DNA of 64,000 bases from Streptomyces scabichelini (GCF_011045015.1 NZ_JAAKZY010000016.1:20476-84475); one strand, 5' to 3'. Counted from the stretch's first letter, positions 8,807 through 17,072 are shown. Numbers and translations are program-made. The notes: generated by a model from the letters alone, not told the origin.

Positions 8807-9028
8807 TCAGAGAATGGTGGTTCGGCGGGAACCGACTTCGCGACCTGCACGAGGCATCGCTGCCCGAGTCCACCGGACAAGGCGGTCAAGGAACTCCAAC
8901 ACGATCCATTGGCGCCGAGACGGAAGAAAAGGCCACGTCAACCATGCAGGCGCGGACAGCAATACGACTGTCAGGAGAGGGAGCAGGAACAACACAACGA
9001 GAAACGGGCGCAACAGCCACACGGGCAT
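8807..9028 (-). CDS. Small membrane protein
   Basis: 73 residues, supported by a near-perfect GGAGG seven bases before ATG 9028. It has one strongly hydrophobic segment of about 32 residues beginning VWLLRPFLVVLFLLPLLTVV, which may cross the membrane once or form a hairpin. A basic amphipathic tail with WIVLEFLDRLVRWTRAA follows. No family is recognised. It lies upstream of the truncated lipoprotein gene on the same strand. Confidence 0.55.
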   Translation of the reverse strand: MPVWLLRPFLVVLFLLPLLTVVLLSAPAWLTWPFLPSRRQWIVLEFLDRLVRWTRAAMPRAGREVGSRRTTIL

Positions 9029-9184
9029 ACGTCAACCTCCAGGCTCTTCCCCCGAGAGGGAGCTGTGCTGGATGGCGACGCAAACTGGGCATCCCAAGCG
9101 CATCAGCGCGTGGAATCTCCGGCCAGAGCCGACATCCAGAGACTGCTCAAGCCATACCCTCAACATCGGCCCCACAAGCGCAAG

Positions 9185-9385
9185 TTCGGAGAACACGGTG
9201 ATCTGCGCGTCGCGGTCCACCCGCGAGGTCAAAAGCCGCCCGGTCTCGAAGTGGTCCTCCGGCAGCGGACGCGGCAGGGGTTTCTCGACGGCGAAGTACT
9301 CGCCGACGGTGCACGGGCGCCGGCCGGTGCTCCGCTGGTTGGCCTGCCAGTCCCACTCATCGAATTCGAGGGCACGCCGTGGAAC
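9185..9385 (-). pseudogene. IS21-type (IstA) transposase remnant
   Basis: Reading the minus strand from about 9385, an open stretch encodes TVGEYFAVEKPLPRPLP then FETGRLLTSRVDRDAQITV. This matches the post-catalytic region of IS21 IstA proteins (LPxPxxPFExGxxxTxRVDRYxxIxVR). It then runs into unrelated residues instead of the expected NRYSVP segment. No istB helper and no inverted ends are seen. Confidence 0.45.
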
Positions 9386-9389
9386 TACA

Positions 9390-9614
9390 CCCCCAGTCGA
9401 GCTCTTCTGCCGTGGTGCGTCGGCGTGGTAGCGCCAACTGCCCCTGGCACGGCGGCGAGAGGGGACAGCCGGTGATCAGCCCGGCGGACGAGACGATCAC
9501 CCTGCAACGCCCGACCACCAGCAGCGACTTCTACGCCCGCCCCGCGAACGGGCGAGGACATCGCCCTCGGGAAACAACTCACCGATCAGCTGCGGAGATC
9601 GGGCCGATCGTTGA
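9390..9614. other. No gene recognised
   Basis: A stretch between the IS21 scrap and the broken MerR gene. Coding-like base bias is present but no frame gives a recognisable protein, so it is probably further remnant DNA. Confidence 0.3.
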
Positions 9615-10016
9615 GCGGGCCTGCCCGCAGACCTTGCCGCACTGCACGGCGGGACTCCAAACCGCCCAAGGACCATCCGGCACTACGAGGAGACCGGCCT
9701 GGTCATCCCCTCCGCCCCCCGCTCCCCGGGTGGCTTCCGCCTCTACACCGAGGCCGATGTCGCTCGCCTGATGGTCATCCGCCGCATGAAGCCGCTGGGC
9801 TTCACCCTGGATGAGATGCGGGATCTGCTGGAGGTCACCGACCGCCTCGACGCCGGCGACGTGTCCGCCGGGCAGCGGGAGGAGCTCCTTGGGCGACTGC
9901 GCGGATACGAGGAGGCCGCGCACCGGCGGGTAGCGGATCTCCGCACCCAGCTGGAGCGGGCGGAGCAGTTCGCCGGCACCCTGCGCGAACGCCTCACGCG
10001 AGCGGCCGTCCTGTAG
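9615..10016 (+). pseudogene. MerR-family regulator lacking its start
   Basis: The frame is open from just after a TGA at 9612-9614 to the stop at 10016. It encodes RTIRHYEETGLVIPSAP then GGFRLYTEADVARLMVIRRMKPLGFTL, which are the second helix of the winged HTH and the wing of a MerR protein. A C-terminal dimerisation helix with LRGYEEAAHRRVADLRTQLERA follows. The first about 8 residues (usually MxIGELA) and any usable start codon are missing; the first ATG, at 9771, lies inside the DNA-binding domain. No Cys metal ligands are present in the helix, so it was not of the metal-sensing type. It is a 5'-truncated gene. Confidence 0.6.
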
Positions 10017-10157
10017 TCGACCGCGTGGCCGCCCCGGCCGCGTCTCGCGGACAACCGCGGACCAAAGCCCTCACACTCCGGCAGGGAGAGCGCGTCAACC
10101 GCCACCGTGCCCTGGGAGCCGAAGTTGGTTCGGGCTTGGGCCGGCTTCAGATTGCGG

Positions 10158-10335
10158 TCAGGCCGCCGGCATTTCCTGGTCGGTGAAGAACTCCGTTGTG
10201 GCGGGAGGGGCGGTGGCGCCCGGGCTGATGCTGTTGGCGCGGATGCCGTGGGGTGCGCCTTCGGCTGCCGTCCGGCGTGTCATGGCGATCACCCCGGCCT
10301 TCGCGGCGGCACCTGATAGGTGCGGCATGTCGGTC
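10158..10335 (-). pseudogene. SDR oxidoreductase C-terminal fragment
   Basis: The minus frame ending at the TGA at 10158-10160 reads SGAAAKAGVIAMTRRTAAEG then GIRANSISPGATAPPATTEF. This is the Lys-containing active-site helix and the N-x-(I/V)-x-PG loop of a classical SDR. The Rossmann half (TGxxxGIG, NNAG) is missing. It sits directly downstream of the RibD-like gene, suggesting a deletion joined the two. Confidence 0.6.
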
Positions 10336-10394
10336 CGCGGGAGAGCTTCCGGGGCAGATTCGGCTGCTGGACCTGGTGCAGTGCATGGCCGTGT

Positions 10395-10973
10395 TCAGCT
10401 GTGCGGGGTGGGCCGGTAGATGAGCTCTTGGGTGCGGCCGTCGAACGTCCGGCTCTCGATCAGCTCGAGGTCGAAGTCGGCCGCGCCCTCGAAGATCGGG
10501 TCGGTCCCGGTCCGACCGCTGATCACGGGGAAGATCGTCACCTGGACGCGGTCCACGAGCCCCGCGGCCATCAGCGCCCGGTTCAACGACAGGCTGCCGT
10601 GCGAGCGCAACGGCATCTCGGACTCCTCCTTGAGCCGGGCGACGACTTCGACGGCATCGCCGGCCACGACGGTCACGTCCGGCCATGCGAACGATCCTGC
10701 GAGCGTCGTCGACACCACCGTTGTCGGCATGCTCCGCATCCGGGAGTTCACCGGGTCGAGGTCGGCCTCCGGGATCGGGCCCAGCAGCTCCACGAACTGC
10801 CGAAAAGTGTTGGCTCCGAGAACCATCCGCTGCTCTTCGCTGATCACGGCAAGGCGCTTGTCGAGGAACTCAGGGCCCTGTTTTCCCCAGTAGCCGCCCC
10901 AGTCGCCGTCGGGGCCGTAAGAGCCGTAGCCGTCCAGGGTGGAAAAGACGTCCCAGGTGTAAATGGCGGTCAT
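10395..10973 (-). CDS. Dihydrofolate reductase-like protein (RibD C-terminal domain family)
   Basis: 192 residues, the normal length for this stand-alone family. It begins with the strand-loop TWDVFSTLDGYGSYGPDGDWGGYWG, has VLGANTFRQFVELL after the first third, and the nucleotide-binding HGSLSLNRALMAAGLVDRVQVTIFPVISG in the second half, matching the GS.xLxxxLxxxgLvDExxxxxxPVxxG pattern. Such proteins are presumed NADPH-dependent reductases, but most have no known substrate. It appears complete and is surrounded by pseudogenes. Confidence 0.88.
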   Translation of the reverse strand: MTAIYTWDVFSTLDGYGSYGPDGDWGGYWGKQGPEFLDKRLAVISEEQRMVLGANTFRQFVELLGPIPEADLDPVNSRMRSMPTTVVSTTLAGSFAWPDVTVVAGDAVEVVARLKEESEMPLRSHGSLSLNRALMAAGLVDRVQVTIFPVISGRTGTDPIFEGAADFDLELIESRTFDGRTQELIYRPTPHS

Positions 10974-11036
10974 GGTGCTCTCCTCGAGTACGGCTGATGG
11001 TGTGTTGTGGATACAGACGAGGAACCATGACGAAAC

Positions 11037-11647
11037 TCATCGCACCTTGGACTCCTGGATCCAGGTCTTGAAGCGGTACACCCTCGCAGCACCAGCACTG
11101 TGGACGCTGCGGCGAGAACGCCCGCGTCGGCCCACTGGATGCCGTGCTTCAGCGGCTCGCCGCCGATGTAGTAGTGAAGGGCGGGAGGTACGCGGCCCAG
11201 TCGGCGCCGAGTTGGTCGGCGAAGGTGAGGACGCCGATGCCCGCAGTGGGGCGGCGAAGACGACGGCCCGACGGCCGGTGGCGGCGCCCAGGCCCATGGC
11301 GAGTGCACCGAACGCCACGGCCGGCAAGGCCAGGTTGACGCACTGCGCCAGGAACTCGGCCGGAACTGATGGAGGTCAGGTCGGCACCCTCCGGATGGCC
11401 GGCATCCCGGCATCGCGATCCATACCGTGGCGGCGACGCCGCAGGCTCCGGCCGTCGGGGCTCCAACCCGCTGAAGGATCACGCGGGTTCGGGGCACGGG
11501 GTGCGCGAGGAGCAGGTCGAGCGTGCCGGACTCCTCGTCGCCTGCCGTGGCGCGGGCCCCGCGCAGGTCGCCACGTCCGCTGCCGGGCCGGCCGACGGTT
11601 GAACCGATCGTATCTGCGGTCCTCGCATCCAGCCCTGCCGCCGACAT
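11037..11647 (-). pseudogene. ABC-2 type transporter permease, multiply frameshifted
   Basis: Pieces of one permease appear in three frames in the correct order: first GDEESGTLDLLLAHPVPRTRVILQRV (a typical cytoplasmic loop of ABC-2 permeases), then MPAVAFGALAMGLGAATGRRAVVFA, then VLTFADQLGADWAAYLPPF, then LHYYIGGEPLKHGIQWADAGVLAAAST, and probably VYRFKTWIQESKVR at the end (stop at 11037). At least three frame changes separate them. No partner ATPase gene is adjacent. Confidence 0.65.
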
Positions 11648-11796
11648 TGCCGGGATCCGGCGATGTCATACAGCCCATTGTGCCTATTGGTGATCTGTCA
11701 AAAACGCGTCAAGGACGGGTAGGGTTCCCCCCGGTGTGCCGGGAAGCCTGGTCGGCGAGTAGAGGATCAATCTCTCTTCCGATCGGGGTGTCCGTC
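11648..11796. other. Space upstream of the antiporter gene
   Basis: About 150 bases, relatively AT-rich around 11685-11720 (catacagcccattgtgcc), which could hold the promoter of the antiporter-CBS-permease operon. No clear -10/-35 pair can be assigned. Confidence 0.3.
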
Positions 11797-12573
11797 ATGG
11801 TGCTCGTGGCGGTTTTCGGTGCAGCGCTGCTGGTGGCGGTGCTGTTGTCCGGCCTGGCGGCACGGACGGTGCTGTTCACCGACGGCATGCACGTGTCGCT
11901 GCCCAAGCTGCGGGCCAACCCGCTGATGGTCAGCACCCTCGTACGCTTCCGTCTGCTCGGCGCGGAGCCGAAGCTGCAGCCGCTCCTGCCGCTGGCGACC
12001 GGGATCATCCTGTACGCGGTCTGCCACCTCACCCACGCCACCCCGTACCTGGCGGCGTTCTCGGCAGGCGCGGCGCTGGTGCACGTGTCCCCGGAGGCGA
12101 AGGAGTCCTTCGAGCCGCTGGGCGAGGCACTGGCGGAGCCGGCGAAGTTCGCGGCGCTGCTGGTGTTCGGTGCGCTGCTGACTCCGCAGCTGTTCGGCGA
12201 CCTGTCGTTCGGCGGCTATGTGGCGGTGGTCCTGGCGATCGTGCTGATCCGGCCGGCTTCGCTGCTGCTCTCACTGATCGGTACGAGCCTCTCCCGCAAG
12301 GAGAAGCTGGTGGCGGCCTGGTTCGGTCCGAAGGGCTTTGCATCGGTGGTCTACGGCCTGCTGGTCCTGCAGTCCGGTATCCCTCGGGCGGAAGAGGCGT
12401 TCACGCTGATAGCGGTGTGCATCGCCTTCTCGATCATCGCGCACAGCTCGACGGACGTGCCGATCGCCCGCGCCTTCGACGTGGACGAGTTGACCGGAAT
12501 CCCGGCCGGGCGTGAGGACCGTGAGAACACCGACGCACCGCCGAAGGAGACCCACGCCGATGCACGCACGTGA
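11797..12573 (+). pseudogene. NhaP-type Na+/H+ antiporter with apparent internal deletions
   Basis: The reading frame is open (258 residues from ATG 11797), but family members run to about 400-430 residues. The text jumps from a first-helix segment (LLSGLAARTVL) straight to FTDGMHVSLPKLRAN, and again from LMVSTL to VRFRLLGAEPKLQPLLPLA. In the CPA1 family about 50 and about 110 residues normally separate these points, including the PTDPV and N/E-D ion-binding helices. The remaining half, with PYLAAFSAGA, SPEAKESFEPLGEALAE and AWFGPKGFASVVYGLL, is well preserved. Transport by this protein is unlikely. It overlaps the next gene and shares its operon. Confidence 0.7.
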
Positions 12574-12769
12574 TCTGGCCGGCCCTTACCCCACCGTGTC
12601 CGCGGACGATGACGCGCTCGACGCGGCCCGCCTGCTCGTACGGGAACAGTTGCCCGCATTGCTGGTCCGCGACCGGGACGACTACCCGTACGCAGTCGTG
12701 CCGTCCGCTCACATGATCGGCGCCGTCACCGCGACCGCGCCTTTGGAGCACTTCATCGGAGGATCGTGA
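12560..12769 (+). CDS. CBS-domain protein, shortened
   Basis: 69 residues from ATG 12560, with AAGGAGA upstream, overlapping the antiporter stop. It starts like a CBS pair protein (MHARDLAGPYPTVSADDDALDAARLL, LPALLVRDRDDYPYAVVP) and ends like one (IGAVTATAPLEHFIGGS). The second CBS motif's first half and the linker appear to be missing, since intact homologues in this operon arrangement are about twice as long. Nucleotide binding by a CBS pair would be lost. Its GTG overlap with the following permease indicates translational coupling. Confidence 0.65.
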   Translation: MHARDLAGPYPTVSADDDALDAARLLVREQLPALLVRDRDDYPYAVVPSAHMIGAVTATAPLEHFIGGS

Positions 12770-14064
12770 ACGACTGGCACAGCTGGGCAGCCGTCGTCGT
12801 CTTCGTCGGCGCGTACGCCTTGATCATCAGCGAGAAGATCCACCGCGTCGCTGTTGCGCTCGGCGGCGCGGGCCTGATGCTGGCGATCAGAGCGACCGAC
12901 GACAAATCGGCCTTTTACTCCGAGCACTCCGGCGTCGACTGGAACGTCATCTTCCTGCTGCTGGGCATGATGATGATCGTCGGCGTGCTGAAGAAGACAG
13001 GCATGTTCGAGTACCTGGCGATCTGGTCCGTGAAGCGGGCCCGGGCCAAACCCTTCCGGGTCATGGCCATGCTGGTCGTCATCACGGCGGTCGCCTCGGC
13101 GCTGTTGGACAACGTGACCACAGTCCTGCTCATCGCACCCGTGACGCTGCTGGTGTGCGAACGTCTGGCCCTGCCCGCCGCCCCCTTCCTCATCGCCGAG
13201 GTCATGGCCTCGAACATCGGCGGCACCGCGACCCTGGTCGGCGACCCGCCCAACATCATCATCGCCAGCCGCGCCGGCCTCACGTTCAACGACTTCCTGG
13301 TCCACCTCGCCCCGATCTCGGCGATCCTGGTCGTCGTCTTCGTCCTGCTGTGCCGCGTGATGTTCCGCAAGGCCTTCGTCTACGACGAGGACCGCGCCGC
13401 CGAGATCATGGAACTGGAGGAACGCGAGGCCATTCGCGATCCCCGGCTCCTCGTTCAGGGCCTGATCGTGCTCGCGCTGGTCGTGGCGGGCTTCGTCCTG
13501 CATCCGATGCTGCACTACGAGCCGAGCGTCGTCGCCCTGCTCGGCGCCGGGCTGCTCATCGCCATCTCGTCGGCGGAGACAGGTGACGTGCTGAAGGAGG
13601 TGGAGTGGCCCACGCTGGCGTTCTTCGCCGGGCTCTTCATCATGATCGGCGGTCTGATCGAGACCGGGGTGATCGGTGAGGTCTCCAAGTCCCTTGCCGA
13701 CGCCATCGGCGACAGCGAACTCGCCGGTTCCATGACCCTGCTGGGTGCCTCCGCCGTCCTCTCCGGCATCGTCGACAACATCCCGTACGTCGCCACGATG
13801 GCCCCCATCACCAGCGACCTGGTGCAGAACATGGGCGGCGGCAGCAATCACGTCATGTGGTGGGCCCTGGCGCTCGGCGCCGACCTGGGCGGCAACGCCA
13901 CCGCGATCGGCGCCAGCGCCAACGTCGTCGTCCTCGGCATCGCCGAACGCAACCGACAGCCCATCTCCTTCTGGCAGTTCACCAAGTACGGGCTTGTCGT
14001 CACCTTCGTCACCGTGGTCATCGCCCTCGCCTATGTGTGGCTGCGCTACTTCGCACTCGCCTGA
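12766..14064 (+). CDS. ArsB/NhaD-type ion transporter (SLC13-like permease)
   Basis: 432 residues starting at GTG 12766, whose last two bases overlap the upstream stop. There are about 11 hydrophobic spans. Family hallmarks are FLLLGMMMIVGVLKKTGMFEYLA near the N-terminus, LDNVTTVLLIAPVTLL with the conserved Asp-Asn, ASNIGGTATLVGDPPNIIIAS in the middle, and a second half-repeat with SGIVDNIPYVATMAPI and DLGGNATAIGASANVVVLGIA. These paired (D)N(V/I) and GGxAT(L/A)(V/I)G blocks are the two pseudosymmetric transport cores. The substrate could be Na+, arsenite or a carboxylate. Unlike its two upstream neighbours it looks fully intact. Confidence 0.9.
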   Translation: MNDWHSWAAVVVFVGAYALIISEKIHRVAVALGGAGLMLAIRATDDKSAFYSEHSGVDWNVIFLLLGMMMIVGVLKKTGMFEYLAIWSVKRARAKPFRVMAMLVVITAVASALLDNVTTVLLIAPVTLLVCERLALPAAPFLIAEVMASNIGGTATLVGDPPNIIIASRAGLTFNDFLVHLAPISAILVVVFVLLCRVMFRKAFVYDEDRAAEIMELEEREAIRDPRLLVQGLIVLALVVAGFVLHPMLHYEPSVVALLGAGLLIAISSAETGDVLKEVEWPTLAFFAGLFIMIGGLIETGVIGEVSKSLADAIGDSELAGSMTLLGASAVLSGIVDNIPYVATMAPITSDLVQNMGGGSNHVMWWALALGADLGGNATAIGASANVVVLGIAERNRQPISFWQFTKYGLVVTFVTVVIALAYVWLRYFALA

Positions 14065-14122
14065 CCTGTCGTCGGCCGAACCGGCCACGGAACGGCCGCC
14101 TGGACCGGAAGGAGGTACGCGC

Positions 14123-14422
14123 ATGGATGCATCGCTGATGGCCCCCGTGACCGTCGTCGCCATGGTGGTGATCCGAACCGCGCTGGTGGAGATGCGTCAC
14201 CCGGGAAGCACACGTCGGCAGTGGTGCTTCCTTGCCCGCCGCCAACCCATGACTGCCGGAGCCACCGCGGCTGTGCTTCTCTCCCTCGTCGGCCGGCAGG
14301 CGGCCGGTATCGCCTCCGTGGTGTGGGCGCTCGTGGCCGGGGCACTCGTCGCCCACGTCGTCAACCTGTCCACGGCGCCGGAAGCGGACAAGACGGAGAA
14401 CGGGAACGGTGGACGTCATTGA
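14123..14422 (+). CDS. Small integral membrane protein
   Basis: 99 residues from ATG 14123, with a strong AAGGAGG eight bases before. It has two or three hydrophobic segments (VTVVAMVVIRTALVE, AGATAAVLLSLVG, IASVVWALVAGALVAHVVNL) and a polar tail. It follows the permease by about 60 bp and may be its accessory subunit; no family is recognised. Confidence 0.65.
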   Translation: MDASLMAPVTVVAMVVIRTALVEMRHPGSTRRQWCFLARRQPMTAGATAAVLLSLVGRQAAGIASVVWALVAGALVAHVVNLSTAPEADKTENGNGGRH

Positions 14423-14442
14423 ACTGGCGGGTCGCGCCGGTA

Positions 14443-14826
14443 TCAGGCGAGGGCGGAGACCGCGGACAGTGTGGATGCGACGAGGGACACCAGCCCCGGT
14501 ACACCGCCGCACTTCTCTTTGATCTTCTCCAGCAACGTCTGGGCCACGATTCGCCCGTCGGAGCTGTCCAGCGGCTGTTCTTCCACCGTGTTCAGGAAGC
14601 CGACACAGACCTCGTAGTCGTCGACGTGGGCCCGTTCGCGCTCCATCCCCTCCCGGATCCGGGAGAACATCTCGGCGATGCTCTGTAACTCGTCTTTCCC
14701 CAGGCCGGAGTTGTCCTGACTCTGCGTGGAGTGGTAGGCACCCGGCTGGTTCTGCACGTTCTGCATGGACCCGGTGTTCTGGATTCCCGAGTTGGATCCG
14801 CCGGGTTGTGCCTTGCGACCGAACAT
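14443..14826 (-). CDS. Small helical protein with N-terminal amyloid-like motif (candidate effector)
   Basis: 127 residues from ATG 14826, which overlaps the TGA of the upstream membrane-protein gene; AGGAGGGG precedes it. Residues about 13-35 are an N/Q/G-rich motif, GIQNTGSMQNVQNQPGA, almost the same as the C-terminal motif of the upstream protein. The next about 70 residues are charged amphipathic helix (SIAEMFSRIREGMERERA, LLEKIKEKCG). The C-terminus is a hydrophobic small-residue stretch, VPGLVSLVASTLSAVSALA. In bacterial amyloid-signalling pairs such motifs sit at the N-terminus of the effector and the C-terminus of the receptor, exactly this arrangement. The effector activity (possibly membrane disruption by the hydrophobic tail) is inference. 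Confidence 0.7.
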   Translation of the reverse strand: MFGRKAQPGGSNSGIQNTGSMQNVQNQPGAYHSTQSQDNSGLGKDELQSIAEMFSRIREGMERERAHVDDYEVCVGFLNTVEEQPLDSSDGRIVAQTLLEKIKEKCGGVPGLVSLVASTLSAVSALA

Positions 14827-16052
14827 CACGTTGCCCCTCCTGCCGACTGCTGGGAGCCCACCGCCCCCGGCTGGTTCTGGACGTTGCTCATCTCGCCCGT
14901 GTTGATGATTCCGTTGTTGAGGACGACGGTGATCTGTTCCCGGTAGGCGACGGTGTCGACGTTGTGGTCGACGAGGAAGCCCTCGACTGCGGCGAGGACC
15001 CGGCCCTGCATCATGTCGATGTAGCGGCGGGCGTCGTCGTACTGGAGCATGTCGTCCATGTACCGGGTCGAGTAGACCTCCCGCAGGCTCACCGGTCCCT
15101 TTCCTGGATCCTGGGCGGGAGACTGCTCATCGTTCTTGGGCCGTTTGAACAGCCGGACCAGCACCCAACCGGCGTCCACGGCGGCCAGATAGGCGGTACG
15201 TCGCCGCCGACTCCAGCTCACCGGCGCCGCTTCCGTCTCCGCCTTGCGCAGTCGTGGGTGGATCGGGTTGACGACATGAGGGCGGACAACGACCCGCAGG
15301 TAGTGGTTCTCGTAGGCGAATCCCACAAAGAGGGAGGCCACCAGCTCGCCGTCCCAGGAGGTCATCCGCACGCACAGGAAGCGACGGGCTACCTTCGGCG
15401 CGCGCTGCGCGTCCACCGCCCGCACGCCGTCCCTGGCCAGGGTGACCAGCCCCTCCCACAGCTCGGGCGTCAGTGTGACCCAGCGCTCGGCGGCTACCGC
15501 GGCCACGCCGAATACCTCCTGCGCGCTGTCGGGGTGGAAGTCCGGCAGCGGGTCGATGGGGCGTTGCAGTTCCCGGGCCACGTGCGCGTGCAGGTCGTCC
15601 GGGGTGAACCGGACCACACCCTCGCCGGGCCTGGATCCGGCCAGCAGTTCTTCGACACTGGGCAAGGAGCGAAGGCGGCTGTTGCCGTCTGCGGAGCCTT
15701 GGTCGCCGTTCTCGTCCTCCGATTTGGCGGGCATGACGTCGATGCCGATCTGCGTCTCGAACCAGACTTTGCCCGCACCTACGAAGTGGTACTTCGCTCC
15801 TGCGGCGCGGATCTGGTTCTGATACGGCACCACCTCGCCGTACGCCCCGTCGCGAATCCGCTCGGCCGCGCTCCGAAAGCGACGGGGCACCTCGGCTCCC
15901 CATGTCGCGCTACCCCCGACATGGATCAGTTCATGGAGCCTTCGCTGGGCAAGCACCCGGTCCGTGTAGAACGCCGCCCACAGCCCCGACAGGGCTATGA
16001 CCGGCGCAAGGTAGGCGAGTGGGGTCAGCACCCACAGCCCACCGGCCACCAA
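14826..16052 (-). CDS. Membrane protein with C-terminal amyloid-like motif (candidate receptor)
   Basis: 408 residues if started at GTG 16052; no better start with a ribosome site is visible. The N-terminus is one long or two close hydrophobic spans (VLTPLAYLAPVIALSGLWAAFY). A soluble part with Trp- and His-rich segments follows (VVPYQNQIRAAGAKYHFVGAGKVW, FVGFAYENHYLRVVVRPH), then a second basic/hydrophobic segment (TAYLAAVDAGWVLVRLF), a helical part, and at the end GIINTGEMSNVQNQPGAVGSQQS. This last motif is shared with the next gene's N-terminus. The in-frame sequence immediately upstream of GTG 16052 continues the first membrane helix back to a TGA that also ends the upstream ORF, so the two ORFs probably were one gene. 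Confidence 0.7.
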   Translation of the reverse strand: MVAGGLWVLTPLAYLAPVIALSGLWAAFYTDRVLAQRRLHELIHVGGSATWGAEVPRRFRSAAERIRDGAYGEVVPYQNQIRAAGAKYHFVGAGKVWFETQIGIDVMPAKSEDENGDQGSADGNSRLRSLPSVEELLAGSRPGEGVVRFTPDDLHAHVARELQRPIDPLPDFHPDSAQEVFGVAAVAAERWVTLTPELWEGLVTLARDGVRAVDAQRAPKVARRFLCVRMTSWDGELVASLFVGFAYENHYLRVVVRPHVVNPIHPRLRKAETEAAPVSWSRRRRTAYLAAVDAGWVLVRLFKRPKNDEQSPAQDPGKGPVSLREVYSTRYMDDMLQYDDARRYIDMMQGRVLAAVEGFLVDHNVDTVAYREQITVVLNNGIINTGEMSNVQNQPGAVGSQQSAGGAT

Positions 16053-16088
16053 GGCTAGAACAATGATGGCGCGGCGCAGCCATAACAG

Positions 16089-16583
16089 TCACTCCGCCTG
16101 CGCGCACGCGATCAGTACGGCCTCGAGGTCGAAGCCCTGAGACGGCACCGGCCGCCCGTCTCCTGCTATCCGGCTGCGTATCCAGCGCACGTACTCGTGG
16201 CCGACAAGTACGCGCGGCTGCTTTGGATCAGCGGGCGTCTCGTCGTCCAATTCCTTCTCCAGCTCGGCCTTCTCACCCTCGGCCGCCCGTTTCGCCGCCT
16301 GCTCCAGACGCCTCAGGCGGACGTTCTCCGGGGTGAGCCTGTCACCGAACTTCTTGATCTGCTTCTTGCGCCACTTCCTCAGCTTCTCGGCGAACTCCTC
16401 GGCCCTGTCCGGCCGCAGATGTGCGGCTGCGCACAGTAACCGTGTGGGCTCTGTCATCCCGTCCGGGCCGGGCCCGGCCCGATGAGTGCCGTCCGCTCCG
16501 AACACCGGCACGGCCGGCACCTTCAGCAGTGACGCGGCTCCGTCCATCCGCCCGTCAGCGGATCTTGCAGACTCTGTTGCCAT
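16089..16583 (-). CDS. N-terminal part of the split membrane protein
   Basis: Up to 164 residues. A later start at MTEPTRLLCAAAHLR (about 16457) is likely, because the first 42 residues look unstructured. The product has a cytoplasmic-looking domain: TRLLCAAAHLRPDRAEEF, a highly charged coiled coil (LRKWRKKQIKKFGDRLTPENVRLRRLEQAAKRA), and a C-terminal FDLEAVLIACAQAE. It stops at TGA 16089-16091. The same frame then continues as LLWLRRAIIVLALVAGG, the start of the neighbouring protein's membrane helix. A CGA (Arg) to TGA change would explain the split; readthrough would restore a fusion of about 570 residues. Confidence 0.6.
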   Translation of the reverse strand: MATESARSADGRMDGAASLLKVPAVPVFGADGTHRAGPGPDGMTEPTRLLCAAAHLRPDRAEEFAEKLRKWRKKQIKKFGDRLTPENVRLRRLEQAAKRAAEGEKAELEKELDDETPADPKQPRVLVGHEYVRWIRSRIAGDGRPVPSQGFDLEAVLIACAQAE

Positions 16584-16829
16584 GCACCCCGCCCCCTCAG
16601 CACGAACGATCGTGCCGCATCGGAGCAGCTCTGCCTACTACGCCCGACCACCGCGTTCAGGCCTAATTTGGTTCTGCGTACGGGAGGTTGACGGGGCAGG
16701 GACGGAGCGCGGTGCACTCGGCGGCCGCCTTTGCCGGTTTGGCCGGCGTGTGGGCCGGAGCGGCCGGGCACGGTTCGATCCACAGGCTGCGTTCAGCGGA
16801 GGGCATGGTGAGGCGGCGCAGTTGGTCGG

Positions 16830-17072
16830 GGCCGAGAGGTAACGACGTCACCCAGCTGATCCCACTCCTCCAGGCCGTGCCGCCGGTGCGGGGCAGGCGC
16901 GGCCGGCCGCGGCACCGCCCGGACGTGGTGCGTGCGTGTGTTCGCTCACCTGCACTGGTTCCGCCGCCTTCGGATCCGCTGGGCGATACGCGGCGACATC
17001 CACGAAGCCTTCCTCGCCCCGGGCCGCGCACTGACGTGCCGGCGACGCCTGAGCTCAGCTCTTGCCCGCTAG
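16830..17072 (+). pseudogene. IS5-family transposase remnant
   Basis: One frame encodes GNDVTQLIPLLQAVPPVRGRRGRPRHRPDVV, matching the region around the second catalytic Asp of IS5 transposases. Another frame then encodes HLHWFRRLRIRWAIRGDIHEAFLAPGRAL, the conserved C-terminus. The segment that should lie between (DRGYD... and the catalytic Glu) is deleted. Its stop codon overlaps the last bases of the gene on the opposite strand. Confidence 0.7.

Noticed and set aside
8427..9475. Several long plus-strand ORFs between the beta-lactamase-like and MerR genes
   Set aside because: Composition is Arg/Ser/Pro-rich with no ribosome sites; the minus strand holds a small membrane gene, a truncated lipoprotein and an IS21 remnant instead.
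12709..14163. 484-residue minus-strand ORF opposite the permease gene
   Set aside because: It is an Asp/Gly/His-rich antisense shadow of the permease, a common artefact in high-GC genes.
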